A DNA stretch of 17,875 nucleotides from Smittium culicis (GCA_001970855.1 LSSN01005726.1:1-17875); one strand, 5' to 3'; positions 8,406-17,875 are shown, numbered from the stretch's first letter. Translations and numbers: made by a program. Notes: generated by a model from the sequence alone, not told the origin.

Positions 8406-8670
8406 AAAATATTCATAAACATTATAGACTAGAATTCAATTTATATATCCTTATTTCCCCTCACTACCTATTATTTTCCTTAAATATTTATTTACTTACA
8501 AAATAATTTCATTTTGATCTATTACATACCTTATATGTATCCTTCATCTTTAAAGATTAACTGTATTTGAATTTATATTTGTAACCAACCTACATTCCTC
8601 TCACATATTTTATTGCACGAAGAACCTCTCTTGTAAATTCCTTATGCTTCTTACAATGTGCGAATTGTCA

Positions 8671-8676
8671 AATAAA
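8671..8676 (+). terminator. Putative poly(A) signal of the tafazzin gene
   Basis: AATAAA 266 bases after the TGA stop and upstream of the convergent gene's 3' end. Confidence 0.35.
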
Positions 8677-8751
8677 GTCGCATATGTAATTTAAGCCTTA
8701 AAAAACTAGTCGCATCTAATAACTATTGATGTTTAAATTAAAGCGATTAAA

Positions 8752-8766
8752 AATAAATGATTTATT
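8752..8766. terminator. Two-way poly(A) signal between convergent genes
   Basis: AATAAATGATTTATT is an inverted repeat that reads AATAAA on both strands. On the minus strand it falls 189 bases after the THADA stop and is the only AATAAA I find there before 8766. On the plus strand it is a second, distal signal for tafazzin. Function is inferred from motif and position. Confidence 0.4.
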
Positions 8767-8954
8767 CTATTTGGAATTGATTGGACTAAAATGATCTAAT
8801 ATGAAAGAAAGGTTGAAATATAACTAATAATATACACCAAAGTAATAATAAAACAAATAAAAAAGAATTTTTAGTGCTGTAAGATAATTAAATTAACTCT
8901 AAATTATAATTAAAATAGGCTCACAAAGCCTGTTGATAATAAAATTAATGTTGT

Positions 8955-11900
8955 TTATGATCGCAATATGCCCATTATCTTGGGGTGCAACGAATAACCA
9001 ATAGAAATCGATTGATCAGTAGATGAACAATTCAATATCTCTGACAGCTTATGTCTAAAATCGTCCAATTCTGATACTGCTTTTTGATTAAACCAAAACT
9101 CGTCATTTTTAAGTTTTATGGAATCAGAAACAGTATCTCCTAAAATACTAGATTCGTTTTTTAAAGCAGCAACTAGTTTGATTGTGCTCAAGTTATTAAT
9201 GATAGAGCTAAATTCAGCTTTATTCATTGATAAAACGCTTTCTACAGAAAATTTATGAATATTTACATTTTTGATTGCATTTGCTGACAAATCAACAAGT
9301 TCATTGATAATATTTTTAAGATCGACGTACCAATTTTCTTCATTAGTATTATCACTACCAGTTGTGGTGAATAGATATAAATTTTCCTTTAAAAATTCTT
9401 GAATCACATTACAAATAAGCGTTACCACTTCGGTTGATTCCTTATAAACATTTTTCGGCTCTTGCTCAAATAAAACCATAAACTCGCTTCTTTCTCCGTT
9501 GTAGTTCCATTTACCCAGCTCGCTTTTCAAAACATTAACTAGCTCTTTTACCAAATTGACCTTATTTTCGATACCGTCATCCAATCTGCAAAGACTGTTT
9601 GCTACTTTATTTTCCGTAGCGTTGATGAAATCAGTTTTCTGACTGTTAATGTTTAAATAATTTTTTTGGAATAAAAACTCACTCAGCAATGATACTGCTG
9701 CATATTCATTAGAAAGAGCATTATAAACAGTCTCATTTTTTCGAAGAGACAAAAATTTCGATACAGTTTCAGAGCTCATAGCACGGATATCCTCATCATC
9801 ATCAAATAGCAAGTTAAATAGCGATATTATTACTTTGGCGTTTATATTCCCTGCAAAAATAATATCTTTATTATTCCTTCTATCCAAGATGGTCTCACTG
9901 CTCGATAAAACTAGTCTACTAGTTGCTTCACATGCAGACTCCCGATATGGAAGAATTGATTCTTCATCTGACCATTCAGAAATTAAATCAAGAACTTTTA
10001 CAAATCCATAGCGAATATCATTATTAATATCATCGCTAGTAAATATTTTATCACTTATATCAGTAGAAAAAAGAGTACCATACAAGCTTACAACATAGTT
10101 TAATAAGCAGCATCTAACCATAACGCTTGTATCAGGATCGATTAAGCTTTCAAGCCCAGTTAAATAAGTATCTCTTAACAATGATAAGCAGATAGAGTTA
10201 CTACTTGGAATTGTATTCAATAGCTTCAGAATATCAAACAAGTTAAATAACAATTTTAGTCCTTTTGAAACCAGAATAGGGTCTGAAGCAAGGACAAGTT
10301 TTTTATCCTGAGGGCCAACATCATCAGGTTTATTGCTGTTATCTGGTTTGAAAACGATTTTTAGTACCTTTTGAATTACTAAATACAAAGTTTCTTGAAT
10401 GAATTCGCTGTCACTGATTAATTGGGTTGAAATTTTTGGAATAAAATATATAATCCAATCCATACAAAATAGCTGAACTTCATACACGCTTCCTATGTCA
10501 AGCATGTTACTAATCAATTCCAAAATATTATTTTTTTCTTGGATTTTGATATTTTCATTTTTATCTGAAGAATGCCAAAAGTATTCTGCAAGCTTTAGAC
10601 AAATCTTTGTTAGTGATAGAATCGTGTCTGAAAATCCAATGATGTTGTTGAATTTTCCATTTATAAAATACTCATTACAATCTTCTGTAACTGAAATCTC
10701 ACTATCAGACCTTTTACTTTCCATCACGGCATCATTATAGCGAGCAGTGCTTTTTTCTGAATATGTAAATTTTAAACCGAAGATCGGCCTAATTGCTGTA
10801 AAATATACAAATTTACTGAATTCTTCAAGCTCAAGCTTTTCATTCATCAAACGATTCATCTCATTATCAGAATTCAAAGCATTAATCCCGCATCTGAGTT
10901 GGTCAATAGATTTTTCATAAATGTTGTCCCATTCCATGTTTCCTACAACAATTAGTACGATCTTAAGTATTGCAGTTCTAACGATTTCGCAGTCAAAGTT
11001 GTTTGAGACAGTTAATTCAAATACATGCTTGAGGGTTGGAAGAGTAAGACCTATTATTCTGCTTAAGTATTCAAGCTTGTTCGGGGCAACGTGTAACTGG
11101 TTGAGGTAAACTTCGAATAATTTTAAAACTTGGACGGATTTGCCATGAATATCATTGTAATCAACAGCAATGTATATGTAATTTGTAGATTCATCACCAA
11201 AATTATCGTTATTAGCTATATTTGTAGATTCATCAGGGAAGTTACCTCCATTTTTTAATGATTTTGGATCAGGATGAGAATTTCTTTTAGAAATATCAAG
11301 TTTTTTTAGATTTATTTTTGTTAAACTGGCCTCAATACTTATTAAAAGATTCTTAGCCATGTCTGGGATATAATATAATGGTAAGATTGATGCTAGAGAA
11401 TCAGCTGCCATCAGTCTAGTCTTAATCACTGGAGATTTGCTGCAGTTAGACACCATAGATACAAAATATTTTAATGTTTGGCTAATAATCAGAGGTCCAG
11501 TTTCATATTTTACAGAGCTTCTAGTAGTTTCTAATGGTAAAGATGACCGTGGCATTTCATAAAAGCTAAAGCTATTATCATTTGTATAATCATCATCAAT
11601 TTCCGAGTCCACTTGAAACGTGTTAGGTTGATGCAGTCTGGATAGTAGTGTTAGTATAGGATATAGAGAAGGGTTAACGAAGTCTAAATTATTTGAAAAG
11701 ACGAAAAAGCTCGAATTTACACCATTTCTAAAAATTTCTTGGTTTTTCTCATGGTTATTTAGTAGGGATGAGTGGTAAACCAATTCCTTACTAGCAGATT
11801 CTAACTTTTTATAAATCAAGGAATGTAGGCCAGGGAATTTTGTGAAGAGCTCGCGTGCCGAAATGCTATTTTCTTTAGCACTTTCGATTTTATTTTTTTT

Positions 11901-14900
11901 AATTCCGAATAGCCTTTCCATCAATGAAGCAAATAATAGACCGCACGCATTTTTAATAGCCCAGTGTTTAGATTCCAATCCATTAAGAGCTAAGACCATT
12001 CCTTGTTCAGTAAAAGGAATCATGTCATTCGTAACAAATTTATCGACAAACAAGTTTCGCAGCATATTTATTGCATGTACTTGTGGCAAGTCAACAAGGT
12101 TTGTTTCATTAATGTCTACAATAACGTTCTTTTCTGAAATTTCGAAAAGTCTTTTAACAATTCCGGGTAGGTACACTATCTTACAATCTTTATCGCTTGA
12201 AAGGAGTGCTAATAAACAGTAAGGCCACCCAGCACTGCGCCTAGTGATTGAGATTTGCTTTATAACCATATTGTCAATACAAAGCTCTAGCCACTTTTCT
12301 ATTAACGATTTTATTTCATTCACTTTAGAGCTATAAATACGTTTGCAAACCTTTGCAAACTCAGTATAAACAGCTGCAAATGCACCTCTATGCCTAATCG
12401 AAGTAAGCATTTTGAATAAAGTTTCTCCTGTTGATATAATTATACTATCTGAAATAATATAGCTATTTGACGAATTTTTCAGAAGGCTATTAAACTCTGA
12501 AGATATTGGTTCGCTTGTTGTTTCAATTTCCAAACTGATTTTTTTGTTATGTTTACTTGTAGCCTCATTGACGGAATGAGTAAAATCTAAATCGCTTGCT
12601 GGTAAAGTGCATACTATTGTAGCAAGATTTCCTGCAGATTCCTTTACGACTCTCCAGCAGTATGATAAGATGAGCTGGATGTTTGGATCATAATTGGATG
12701 AATTTTTATTTGCAAGGTTTTTAGATTTTGATTCAATTTTTTTTTCAGTCAATTTTTCTGCGTCATCTAAATCGCTTTGGTTTGTGTTAATATAAATAGA
12801 CTTGGAATTAAGCTCCATTTCTTTAAAAGAAGCAGGTACATTTCCTTCAGGAGATTGGTTGGATAGAACTGACATAACTAAATCCATAGCTTTATTTGAT
12901 CCAAAAATGAGATTATTAAATATGGTATTTAGAAGAATGGTTGAAACAAAATTTTTTTTATAGAATTGGGGATTAAGGAAAACTTCGTTCTTTGATAGAA
13001 TAAGCTTTATAGACAGTAATAGTCCAGTAACGGGCTTTTTAAGTGCTGAGTGAAGTAAATTTTGTTTCATTAATTCAACGCTATCGATAAACATTTCAAC
13101 GAGTTGGTATAAAAAGTAGCAAATTTGAACTGTTCCATCACCAAGGTTACCGATTATATATTCGATTTCGTCTTTGGATAATCCATTTTTTGTAAATTTA
13201 GATATAAATGATAATATTTTAGGATCTTTAGCATTAACTATTTCGCCGTCATTCAAATTTAGAAATAGTTTTTTTTCAATAACAAATTTACTAAGTAAGA
13301 AGCATAACAAATACGCGCCTGCCTCATTATCGTTTGGTCTCGTATGGACGCACTTAATAATAGCAATAGAGACTATGTTTTTTAACCAGACATGATTATA
13401 GTTCAATGAATTGTTTACTGTAGACAGATCCTTTGAAATATGACTGGTTTCAATGTCAGTCATTATTGGCCATTTTCTAAGCAGCTCGAAGGCAGCTAAA
13501 CGGTTAGACTCGAACGTATCGTGGACTAAAACAGAAATTATAGAATCTACGCAAGCGTTGAAAATATGGTCAATGGAGTTCTTTCCGAGAATAGAGCTAA
13601 TTATGTTGCTATCAACATTTTGTGGGACGTTCTTAGGGTTGTTTGGGTCAGAGGCAATCGAGTTTAGAGGATCCCCATTAATTGCTAAAGAAAAGTACTT
13701 GTGAATTATTGATAGATATTGAATCCCAGATGAGACTCGTACAAAATTGGAGTTTGGATAAAGGCAATCTTCGATAGCTAGCTTATGCCACCAATTTAGG
13801 ATATGTCCGATTTTATTTACAGTATCAACTGACTCGTTATAAATTTTTAATGAGCTTTGTTGGCCTTCAAGCTTGGAGGATTTATAATATTTATCAATTT
13901 TTTTCCAGGCGTTGATATTTAGAAATTCAAGCTTTTCAGCAAAAGTTACCATAATTGAGTATCGCCTTTGTCTGAACTCAGCGTTTTGTGAGTTACCTGA
14001 TTTGAGAAGGATAGTACGGATAAAATCAGTCTCGCTGTCATATAAAGGGTCAGAAATTTTGTTACTGTAGCATAGCAAACCTAACAAATCAGCTCGAACC
14101 GACAAAGAAGGGTTATTAATAGCTGATTTTAAAGATGTGCTCACAATTTGAGCAATTTCTTCCCAATTATGAGAATTCAAATAACTCTCAGTTGACTTTG
14201 AATAGGTATAGCCTGATTTTGAAGTTATTTCAATCTTTGGGAAAACTGGTATATATGTCAGGTCTTTAAACGCCGTTTCAATAGGTGTTATTAAGCCAAG
14301 CGTTTTTGCAGTATATAATACAGCTATAATTGATTCAAGCTTCATGTTTGATATATTGTCTATATAATTATTACCCGATTTAAGTTTGTCTATATTTGTT
14401 TCTGCCTCATCAAAGTAATCGTCAACGGGGTCTTTTTCAGAGTAAAAGCTTTCTGAAATAGGTGTAAAGTATTCATAGTTTTCGAAATTTGAACTTTTAT
14501 ATGATGACGAGGATAATAAATTATCTAGTAAAATATTTGCAGTGATTAAGCTTAATAAAGCGGGAAATGTTTTAAAAGCGATTGGTAAAATATGGTGCGA
14601 AATCAATTTAGTTAATTTGGAGCTATGATTTAAAAGGGCCGAAGAAATGGGAATTGCCCAAACATTTAGTAAATCTAGCTCAGGTTTATTATTTTGAACA
14701 GCTGGGTTAATTTGGTTGACCGAAAAGGCAATAGGAGATGATTTTGATGTACTTTTTTTTTGAATGCTATAGTTAACTAGCAAAGCTGAAATTAGTGTGG
14801 ATATTCTCGATGCAAGCATAGGATTTTGCATTTTTTCAAGCGCTGTAAGTATAAGGCTTGGTTGTTTAGATAATAAATAGGATGTTCCTAGCTTTTGTGA

Positions 14901-16640
14901 AAGAATGGCAAGCAAAGAGTATTTTATTTTTTGTGACCAATCCATTGAAATAATTTGGTGTAGAACTGAATCGACAAAATTTGGGTTAGAACCTGAATAG
15001 GACTCAGTATCGGTGTTAATATTTTTTATGTCATTAGATTCACCAGGAAAGTGGTGATCGTTGAATTTATCTAATACTAAACTTAAATCAAGAAGCGCAA
15101 CAAAAATATCTTTGACTTTATGTTGGACTGAATCAAGTTGGTCTTCCCAATAGCTCCATATTAAGTCGAGTAGTGAGCTGCTATGATTTGAAATCAAAGA
15201 CCTTCCCAACTGAACTGAAGAAAAGTTAAGGTTATTTAATTTTGAACCTGCTAGAGATTTAAAATTAGAATGTAAGTGTGAATCATTAGTTGACGATTTA
15301 GGGGAATTAAAGCTTTCTGCTTCATTTATAATTAGTTTATGTAGCTTATTTATCCACAAGCTCAAAGACTCGAATGTGACTACTTTAACTATTGGGGTTA
15401 GTTTAGGTTGCCCGCACAAACTATAAATCTGCTTGAAAGAAATCTGGAGTATAGATGAAATATTAGAAGTGCTGCTGGAATTGCTGTGATTATTTGGAGC
15501 AAGAAGTATATCAACGTCGTTTTGAATTCTAGATAGTATGGCTCTGTTGACGCAAATAATAGCTGCAGGTGTGTTAAATTGTTCAGCAGCTACACTTTGC
15601 AGCTCAAAAAGACTATAAGATAGGTCAGCTTTTGAATTAGAATACAAAATTTGTAGTGAAGAAACAATAATAAGGGAGGAAATTTCGCGCGACTCCATTC
15701 CGAAGCTAGAACTGTTTATGAACAGAAGTCTTTTAGAGAGGGATATAAGGTTTTTTATCTTTTGATTATATTTTAAGATATTTTGGTCATTTGATATTTC
15801 TGATTTTGTTATAACGAGCAACAACATTTTGCCTACGTGCTGAGAGCTTGAAATAATGTCAAAGAGAGAAAGATTTTTTGATTGAAAATTTCCATGCTCT
15901 TCTTGCGGGTAACTGGGCGAGTGGCTATTAAATTGAGACTGTATAAATTCTATTTGATTTTCGTAGTGGTTATAAAAATGATCAAAAATTTCAGAGAATC
16001 TAGAATTGAGTATTTTTGGTCCAAATGGCATAGTCAGGAACATGTGTAGTCCTGAAGCTTTTGTCGATATTGGCTGGAGGTTAAATGTAGATAGCTCGTA
16101 TGATTCCAGATCAGAAAGAGTATTCGGAGTTGATGAGTTATCAAGTATAAACAGTTTTAGTTTATCGTCAGCGGTTTTTAAAAAAAGGTTTTCATCTAAA
16201 TCGAAAAGCTTTTTGTTTGTGTTAAGTAAGAGCCTGCGAACAATTGGATCTTGGGTTGAGAGAAAGCTTGAAAAAATCATACTTTGTAAGTCAGATACTG
16301 GAGAATCAAGATTTAGTTGAGAAATCATGATAGATTCTTTATGTACTTTTTTAACAGCCAGTCCGAGTTTGCCTTCGAGTTGCTTTAAGTAGGTGTTTTG
16401 GTATTCCCAGCTTTCGTTATCGCGTGAAACAAAGTTTGAAGTAATTGAAAAAATATCAGAAAACAAGGTCAAAATTTCAATGATACATTTAGAAGAAGGT
16501 GTGCTATACTGGGATTCTAATTTTATATTTTTTTCCAATTCAGATTCCATTTGTTTTTTATCTTTTGTAAACACATCGAGCCAGCCGGGCCAAAAAGAAA
16601 TTGGCGAACGGAAAGCTTTGCCGGTTTCTGAAGTGTTCAT
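8955..16640 (-). CDS. TRM732: THADA/Trm732 family protein (DUF2428), tRNA 2'-O-methylation cofactor
   Basis: In yeast, Trm732 (human THADA) is the non-catalytic partner that directs Trm7/FTSJ1 to methylate the 2'-OH of nucleotide 32 in certain tRNAs; a large cytosolic alpha-solenoid. This is one unbroken 2,561-codon frame, ATG at 16638-16640, TAA at 8955-8957. The family-defining block is central: YCWRVVKESAGN (about 1327-1338), SIRHRGAFAAVYTEF (Arg1416 in RHRG), ITRRSAGWPYCLLALL (about 1465-1480), HAINMLRNLF (about 1523) and SKHWAIKNACGLLFASLMERLFG (about 1556-1578), exactly the order seen in DUF2428. Outside it are helical HEAT-like stretches, for example VMVRCCLLNYV (about 2170) and DEDIRAMSSETVSKFL (about 2277), separated by Ser/Asn-rich loops. 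It is longer than yeast (about 1,420) or human (about 1,950) members, and intronless while three neighbours have introns. Codons are strongly A/T-ending. Confidence 0.9.
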   Translation of the reverse strand: MNTSETGKAFRSPISFWPGWLDVFTKDKKQMESELEKNIKLESQYSTPSSKCIIEILTLFSDIFSITSNFVSRDNESWEYQNTYLKQLEGKLGLAVKKVHKESIMISQLNLDSPVSDLQSMIFSSFLSTQDPIVRRLLLNTNKKLFDLDENLFLKTADDKLKLFILDNSSTPNTLSDLESYELSTFNLQPISTKASGLHMFLTMPFGPKILNSRFSEIFDHFYNHYENQIEFIQSQFNSHSPSYPQEEHGNFQSKNLSLFDIISSSQHVGKMLLLVITKSEISNDQNILKYNQKIKNLISLSKRLLFINSSSFGMESREISSLIIVSSLQILYSNSKADLSYSLFELQSVAAEQFNTPAAIICVNRAILSRIQNDVDILLAPNNHSNSSSTSNISSILQISFKQIYSLCGQPKLTPIVKVVTFESLSLWINKLHKLIINEAESFNSPKSSTNDSHLHSNFKSLAGSKLNNLNFSSVQLGRSLISNHSSSLLDLIWSYWEDQLDSVQHKVKDIFVALLDLSLVLDKFNDHHFPGESNDIKNINTDTESYSGSNPNFVDSVLHQIISMDWSQKIKYSLLAILSQKLGTSYLLSKQPSLILTALEKMQNPMLASRISTLISALLVNYSIQKKSTSKSSPIAFSVNQINPAVQNNKPELDLLNVWAIPISSALLNHSSKLTKLISHHILPIAFKTFPALLSLITANILLDNLLSSSSYKSSNFENYEYFTPISESFYSEKDPVDDYFDEAETNIDKLKSGNNYIDNISNMKLESIIAVLYTAKTLGLITPIETAFKDLTYIPVFPKIEITSKSGYTYSKSTESYLNSHNWEEIAQIVSTSLKSAINNPSLSVRADLLGLLCYSNKISDPLYDSETDFIRTILLKSGNSQNAEFRQRRYSIMVTFAEKLEFLNINAWKKIDKYYKSSKLEGQQSSLKIYNESVDTVNKIGHILNWWHKLAIEDCLYPNSNFVRVSSGIQYLSIIHKYFSLAINGDPLNSIASDPNNPKNVPQNVDSNIISSILGKNSIDHIFNACVDSIISVLVHDTFESNRLAAFELLRKWPIMTDIETSHISKDLSTVNNSLNYNHVWLKNIVSIAIIKCVHTRPNDNEAGAYLLCFLLSKFVIEKKLFLNLNDGEIVNAKDPKILSFISKFTKNGLSKDEIEYIIGNLGDGTVQICYFLYQLVEMFIDSVELMKQNLLHSALKKPVTGLLLSIKLILSKNEVFLNPQFYKKNFVSTILLNTIFNNLIFGSNKAMDLVMSVLSNQSPEGNVPASFKEMELNSKSIYINTNQSDLDDAEKLTEKKIESKSKNLANKNSSNYDPNIQLILSYCWRVVKESAGNLATIVCTLPASDLDFTHSVNEATSKHNKKISLEIETTSEPISSEFNSLLKNSSNSYIISDSIIISTGETLFKMLTSIRHRGAFAAVYTEFAKVCKRIYSSKVNEIKSLIEKWLELCIDNMVIKQISITRRSAGWPYCLLALLSSDKDCKIVYLPGIVKRLFEISEKNVIVDINETNLVDLPQVHAINMLRNLFVDKFVTNDMIPFTEQGMVLALNGLESKHWAIKNACGLLFASLMERLFGIKKNKIESAKENSISARELFTKFPGLHSLIYKKLESASKELVYHSSLLNNHEKNQEIFRNGVNSSFFVFSNNLDFVNPSLYPILTLLSRLHQPNTFQVDSEIDDDYTNDNSFSFYEMPRSSLPLETTRSSVKYETGPLIISQTLKYFVSMVSNCSKSPVIKTRLMAADSLASILPLYYIPDMAKNLLISIEASLTKINLKKLDISKRNSHPDPKSLKNGGNFPDESTNIANNDNFGDESTNYIYIAVDYNDIHGKSVQVLKLFEVYLNQLHVAPNKLEYLSRIIGLTLPTLKHVFELTVSNNFDCEIVRTAILKIVLIVVGNMEWDNIYEKSIDQLRCGINALNSDNEMNRLMNEKLELEEFSKFVYFTAIRPIFGLKFTYSEKSTARYNDAVMESKRSDSEISVTEDCNEYFINGKFNNIIGFSDTILSLTKICLKLAEYFWHSSDKNENIKIQEKNNILELISNMLDIGSVYEVQLFCMDWIIYFIPKISTQLISDSEFIQETLYLVIQKVLKIVFKPDNSNKPDDVGPQDKKLVLASDPILVSKGLKLLFNLFDILKLLNTIPSSNSICLSLLRDTYLTGLESLIDPDTSVMVRCCLLNYVVSLYGTLFSTDISDKIFTSDDINNDIRYGFVKVLDLISEWSDEESILPYRESACEATSRLVLSSSETILDRRNNKDIIFAGNINAKVIISLFNLLFDDDEDIRAMSSETVSKFLSLRKNETVYNALSNEYAAVSLLSEFLFQKNYLNINSQKTDFINATENKVANSLCRLDDGIENKVNLVKELVNVLKSELGKWNYNGERSEFMVLFEQEPKNVYKESTEVVTLICNVIQEFLKENLYLFTTTGSDNTNEENWYVDLKNIINELVDLSANAIKNVNIHKFSVESVLSMNKAEFSSIINNLSTIKLVAALKNESSILGDTVSDSIKLKNDEFWFNQKAVSELDDFRHKLSEILNCSSTDQSISIGYSLHPKIMGILRS

Positions 16641-17045
16641 TTTGTGACTTCAAGAAATATATAATCTTATTTAACTCTAAAATTGTCTATATCGAAAAGG
16701 CGAAAAGGTTTTAATTATTATAAGTAAATTTACAAACAGTTTAAATAGCGTTATAAATATTATTCTTTAAATTCATGAATAGCGAAATGAAAATTTTCTG
16801 ATTAGCAAATAAATTTAGCCCATTTTCTAAAAACGAAAACTGAGATTAGATTAAAGATTGGCCAATAGATCATTTGCATTAAAATTACGTTTTTTTTACC
16901 AATTATCAAAAATATAGAATTTAGACTAATTTTAAAGGTTTTCGTTTTAACCCTACTTGCAATCAATAGCATTCATAATTTTCTGTTAACAACTGTTTTA
17001 TTAAAATAGCTACATTTTCTTATACGATATTCGAGATTTTATATA
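16641..17045. promoter_or_regulatory. Shared divergent promoter region, THADA and glutaredoxin
   Basis: 405 bases between two ATGs pointing away from each other, so it must carry both promoters unless transcripts overlap. It contains the palindromic CCAAT element at 16857-16866, a further CCAAT at 16899-16903, and AT-rich runs including TATATA immediately before the glutaredoxin ATG. No reading frame of note. Confidence 0.65.
16857..16866. promoter_or_regulatory. Palindromic CCAAT element ATTGGCCAAT
   Basis: Abutting CCAAT boxes in both orientations, almost midway between the divergent genes (217 bases from the THADA ATG, 180 from the glutaredoxin ATG). Divergent promoters often use NF-Y-type sites; activity is inference. 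Confidence 0.45.
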
Positions 17046-17384
17046 ATGGGATCATTACTTTCTTTACCCAGCGCTGAGAATCTTTCTCCAGAATTCAAAA
17101 GATCCATCGATGATAAGATTAGCGAGAATAAGGTGATAGTCTTCTCAAAGTCATACTGCCCATACTGCACTACGGCCAAAAAAGAACTCGATAAATTGGG
17201 AGCTAAGTATACAGTTTTGGAACTTGACCATGATAAGAACGGCAGCGAAATCCAATCTTATTTGCTTTCAAAAACTAGTCAACGAACAGTTCCCAACATT
17301 TTCATTAATAATACTCATGTAGGCGGATGTGATGATTTGATTGCTAAGATTCGCAGAGGTGATATTCAAAAAATGCTGAATTAA
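17046..17384 (+). CDS. Dithiol glutaredoxin, CPYC active site
   Basis: Glutathione-dependent thiol-disulfide oxidoreductase that reduces protein disulfides and mixed glutathione disulfides. Single exon, 112 aa, the normal length for a classical glutaredoxin. Active site Cys38-Pro-Tyr-Cys41 in SKSYCPYC; glutathione-binding features Lys35, the TVP cis-proline loop (81-83) and the GGCDD block (93-97); strands VIVFSKS and VPNIFINNTHVGG surround them. The N-terminus MGSLLS carries Gly2 and Ser6, fitting an N-myristoylation signal, so membrane attachment is possible; there is no transit peptide. It belongs to the dithiol (Grx1/Grx2) class rather than the CGFS monothiol class. Cys95 is an extra cysteine. 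The start is the first in-frame ATG and leaves a proper leader before the fold. Confidence 0.95.
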   Translation: MGSLLSLPSAENLSPEFKRSIDDKISENKVIVFSKSYCPYCTTAKKELDKLGAKYTVLELDHDKNGSEIQSYLLSKTSQRTVPNIFINNTHVGGCDDLIAKIRRGDIQKMLN

Positions 17385-17875
17385 TTTTACTTCCATTCTT
17401 TTCAAATACCATACCCCCCCCCCTTTTTTTAGTCGTATTTATATTACTCTTATATTTATATATAATTATAAATAATACAATTTTTATAGTGTAAATTGGA
17501 CACTCTTTTCAAAAATGTATCATTATTTGAATAATATATATCATTTTTATATTAAATCATTTATTTAAATTTTATTTTCGAATCAGTTGGAAATTCATTA
17601 ACATTGGTTCTAAACCTTTCGTTAAGTATTTAGAGTTGTTGAATCTAAATAATAAAAATTTGTTATTAAATTGCCAACCTCCAATTTACAATATCATACT
17701 AATTAAATGATAATGCAATGGGTTTCACGTGGAGAATTAGATAGAAAAGCAGTTCTTACATAAAAAAATTGATTGAGTAAATAAAATTAAAATATGAAAG
17801 AAAATTCTTTTGGACAAAATGAATATTTTATTATTTCATCTATAATAATCAAAACTGATAAAAATAAATAAAATA
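17385..17875. other. 3' flank of glutaredoxin to window end
   Basis: AT-rich non-coding sequence. The only striking item is a C10 tract followed directly by T7 (17414-17430). No gene or RNA recognised. Confidence 0.6.
17651..17656 (+). terminator. Putative poly(A) signal of the glutaredoxin gene
   Basis: AATAAA 267 bases after the stop codon. Low specificity in this composition. Confidence 0.25.

Larger units (their letters stand above)
8406..8954. other. Convergent intergenic region, tafazzin to THADA
   Basis: 3' flanks of two genes that point at each other, 549 bases, AT-rich. It contains AATAAA at 8671, a two-way AATAAA/TTTATT pair at 8752-8766, and a small AGGCT/AGCCT hairpin (8917-8931) near the minus-strand stop. 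No gene seen. Confidence 0.6.

Noticed and set aside
8917..8931. Hairpin AGGCT/AGCCT near the THADA stop as a rho-independent terminator
   Set aside because: A five-base stem without a proper T-run on the correct strand, and the genome is eukaryotic.
11842..12222. 126-codon plus-strand frame inside the THADA gene
   Set aside because: It lies opposite the conserved DUF2428 core and resembles no protein family; a chance frame. The same applies to the other plus-strand frames within 8955-16640.
1..17875. CRISPR array, insertion sequence, transposon ends, prophage or defence system
   Set aside because: No regularly spaced repeats, transposase-like frames or long terminal or inverted repeats were found; all sizeable frames are housekeeping eukaryotic genes or their shadows.

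Overview
The window reads as AT-rich nuclear DNA of a eukaryote, most likely an early-diverging fungus. The evidence is as follows. Three of the six genes are interrupted by short GT-AG introns (85 to 383 bases). Gaps between genes are long, A/T-homopolymer-rich and without Shine-Dalgarno or operon structure, and several stops are followed by AATAAA. The gene set (SREK1-type splicing factor, SWEET transporter, tafazzin, THADA/Trm732, dithiol glutaredoxin) is eukaryotic. A SWEET transporter is rare in ascomycetes and basidiomycetes but known from early-diverging lineages. Combined with the base composition, this makes a Kickxellomycotina/Harpellales-like fungus my best guess; the phylum is inference.

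Layout. At the left edge (1-410, +) is the 3' part of a small heat-shock protein gene. A 0.9 kb gap follows, then a three-exon SREK1-like SR splicing factor gene (1306-3294, +). After a further 1 kb gap comes a four-exon SWEET sugar transporter gene (4281-5392, +). The longest non-genic stretch (5393-7197) precedes a three-exon tafazzin gene (7198-8405, +). Convergent with it is an uninterrupted 7.7 kb reading frame on the minus strand (8955-16640), a THADA/Trm732-type tRNA-methylation cofactor. A short glutaredoxin gene (17046-17384, +) is divergent from it across a 405-base shared promoter region.

The genes form no pathway or cluster. They are housekeeping functions: protein folding, splicing, sugar transport, cardiolipin remodelling, tRNA modification and redox. 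I assembled the spliced models by hand from reading frame, splice-site consensus and family alignment from memory. All joins keep frame: SREK1-like 492 aa, SWEET 243 aa, tafazzin 289 aa.

I found no mobile element, CRISPR array, tRNA or rRNA, and no convincing new multi-gene system. The points most worth checking are a strong unused acceptor inside SREK1 intron 2 (possible unproductive splicing), a GC-richer island near 3651-3716, an SWEET lacking the first-helix proline, a very long intronless THADA, CCAAT elements in three of the upstream regions, and a possible N-myristoylation motif on the glutaredoxin.
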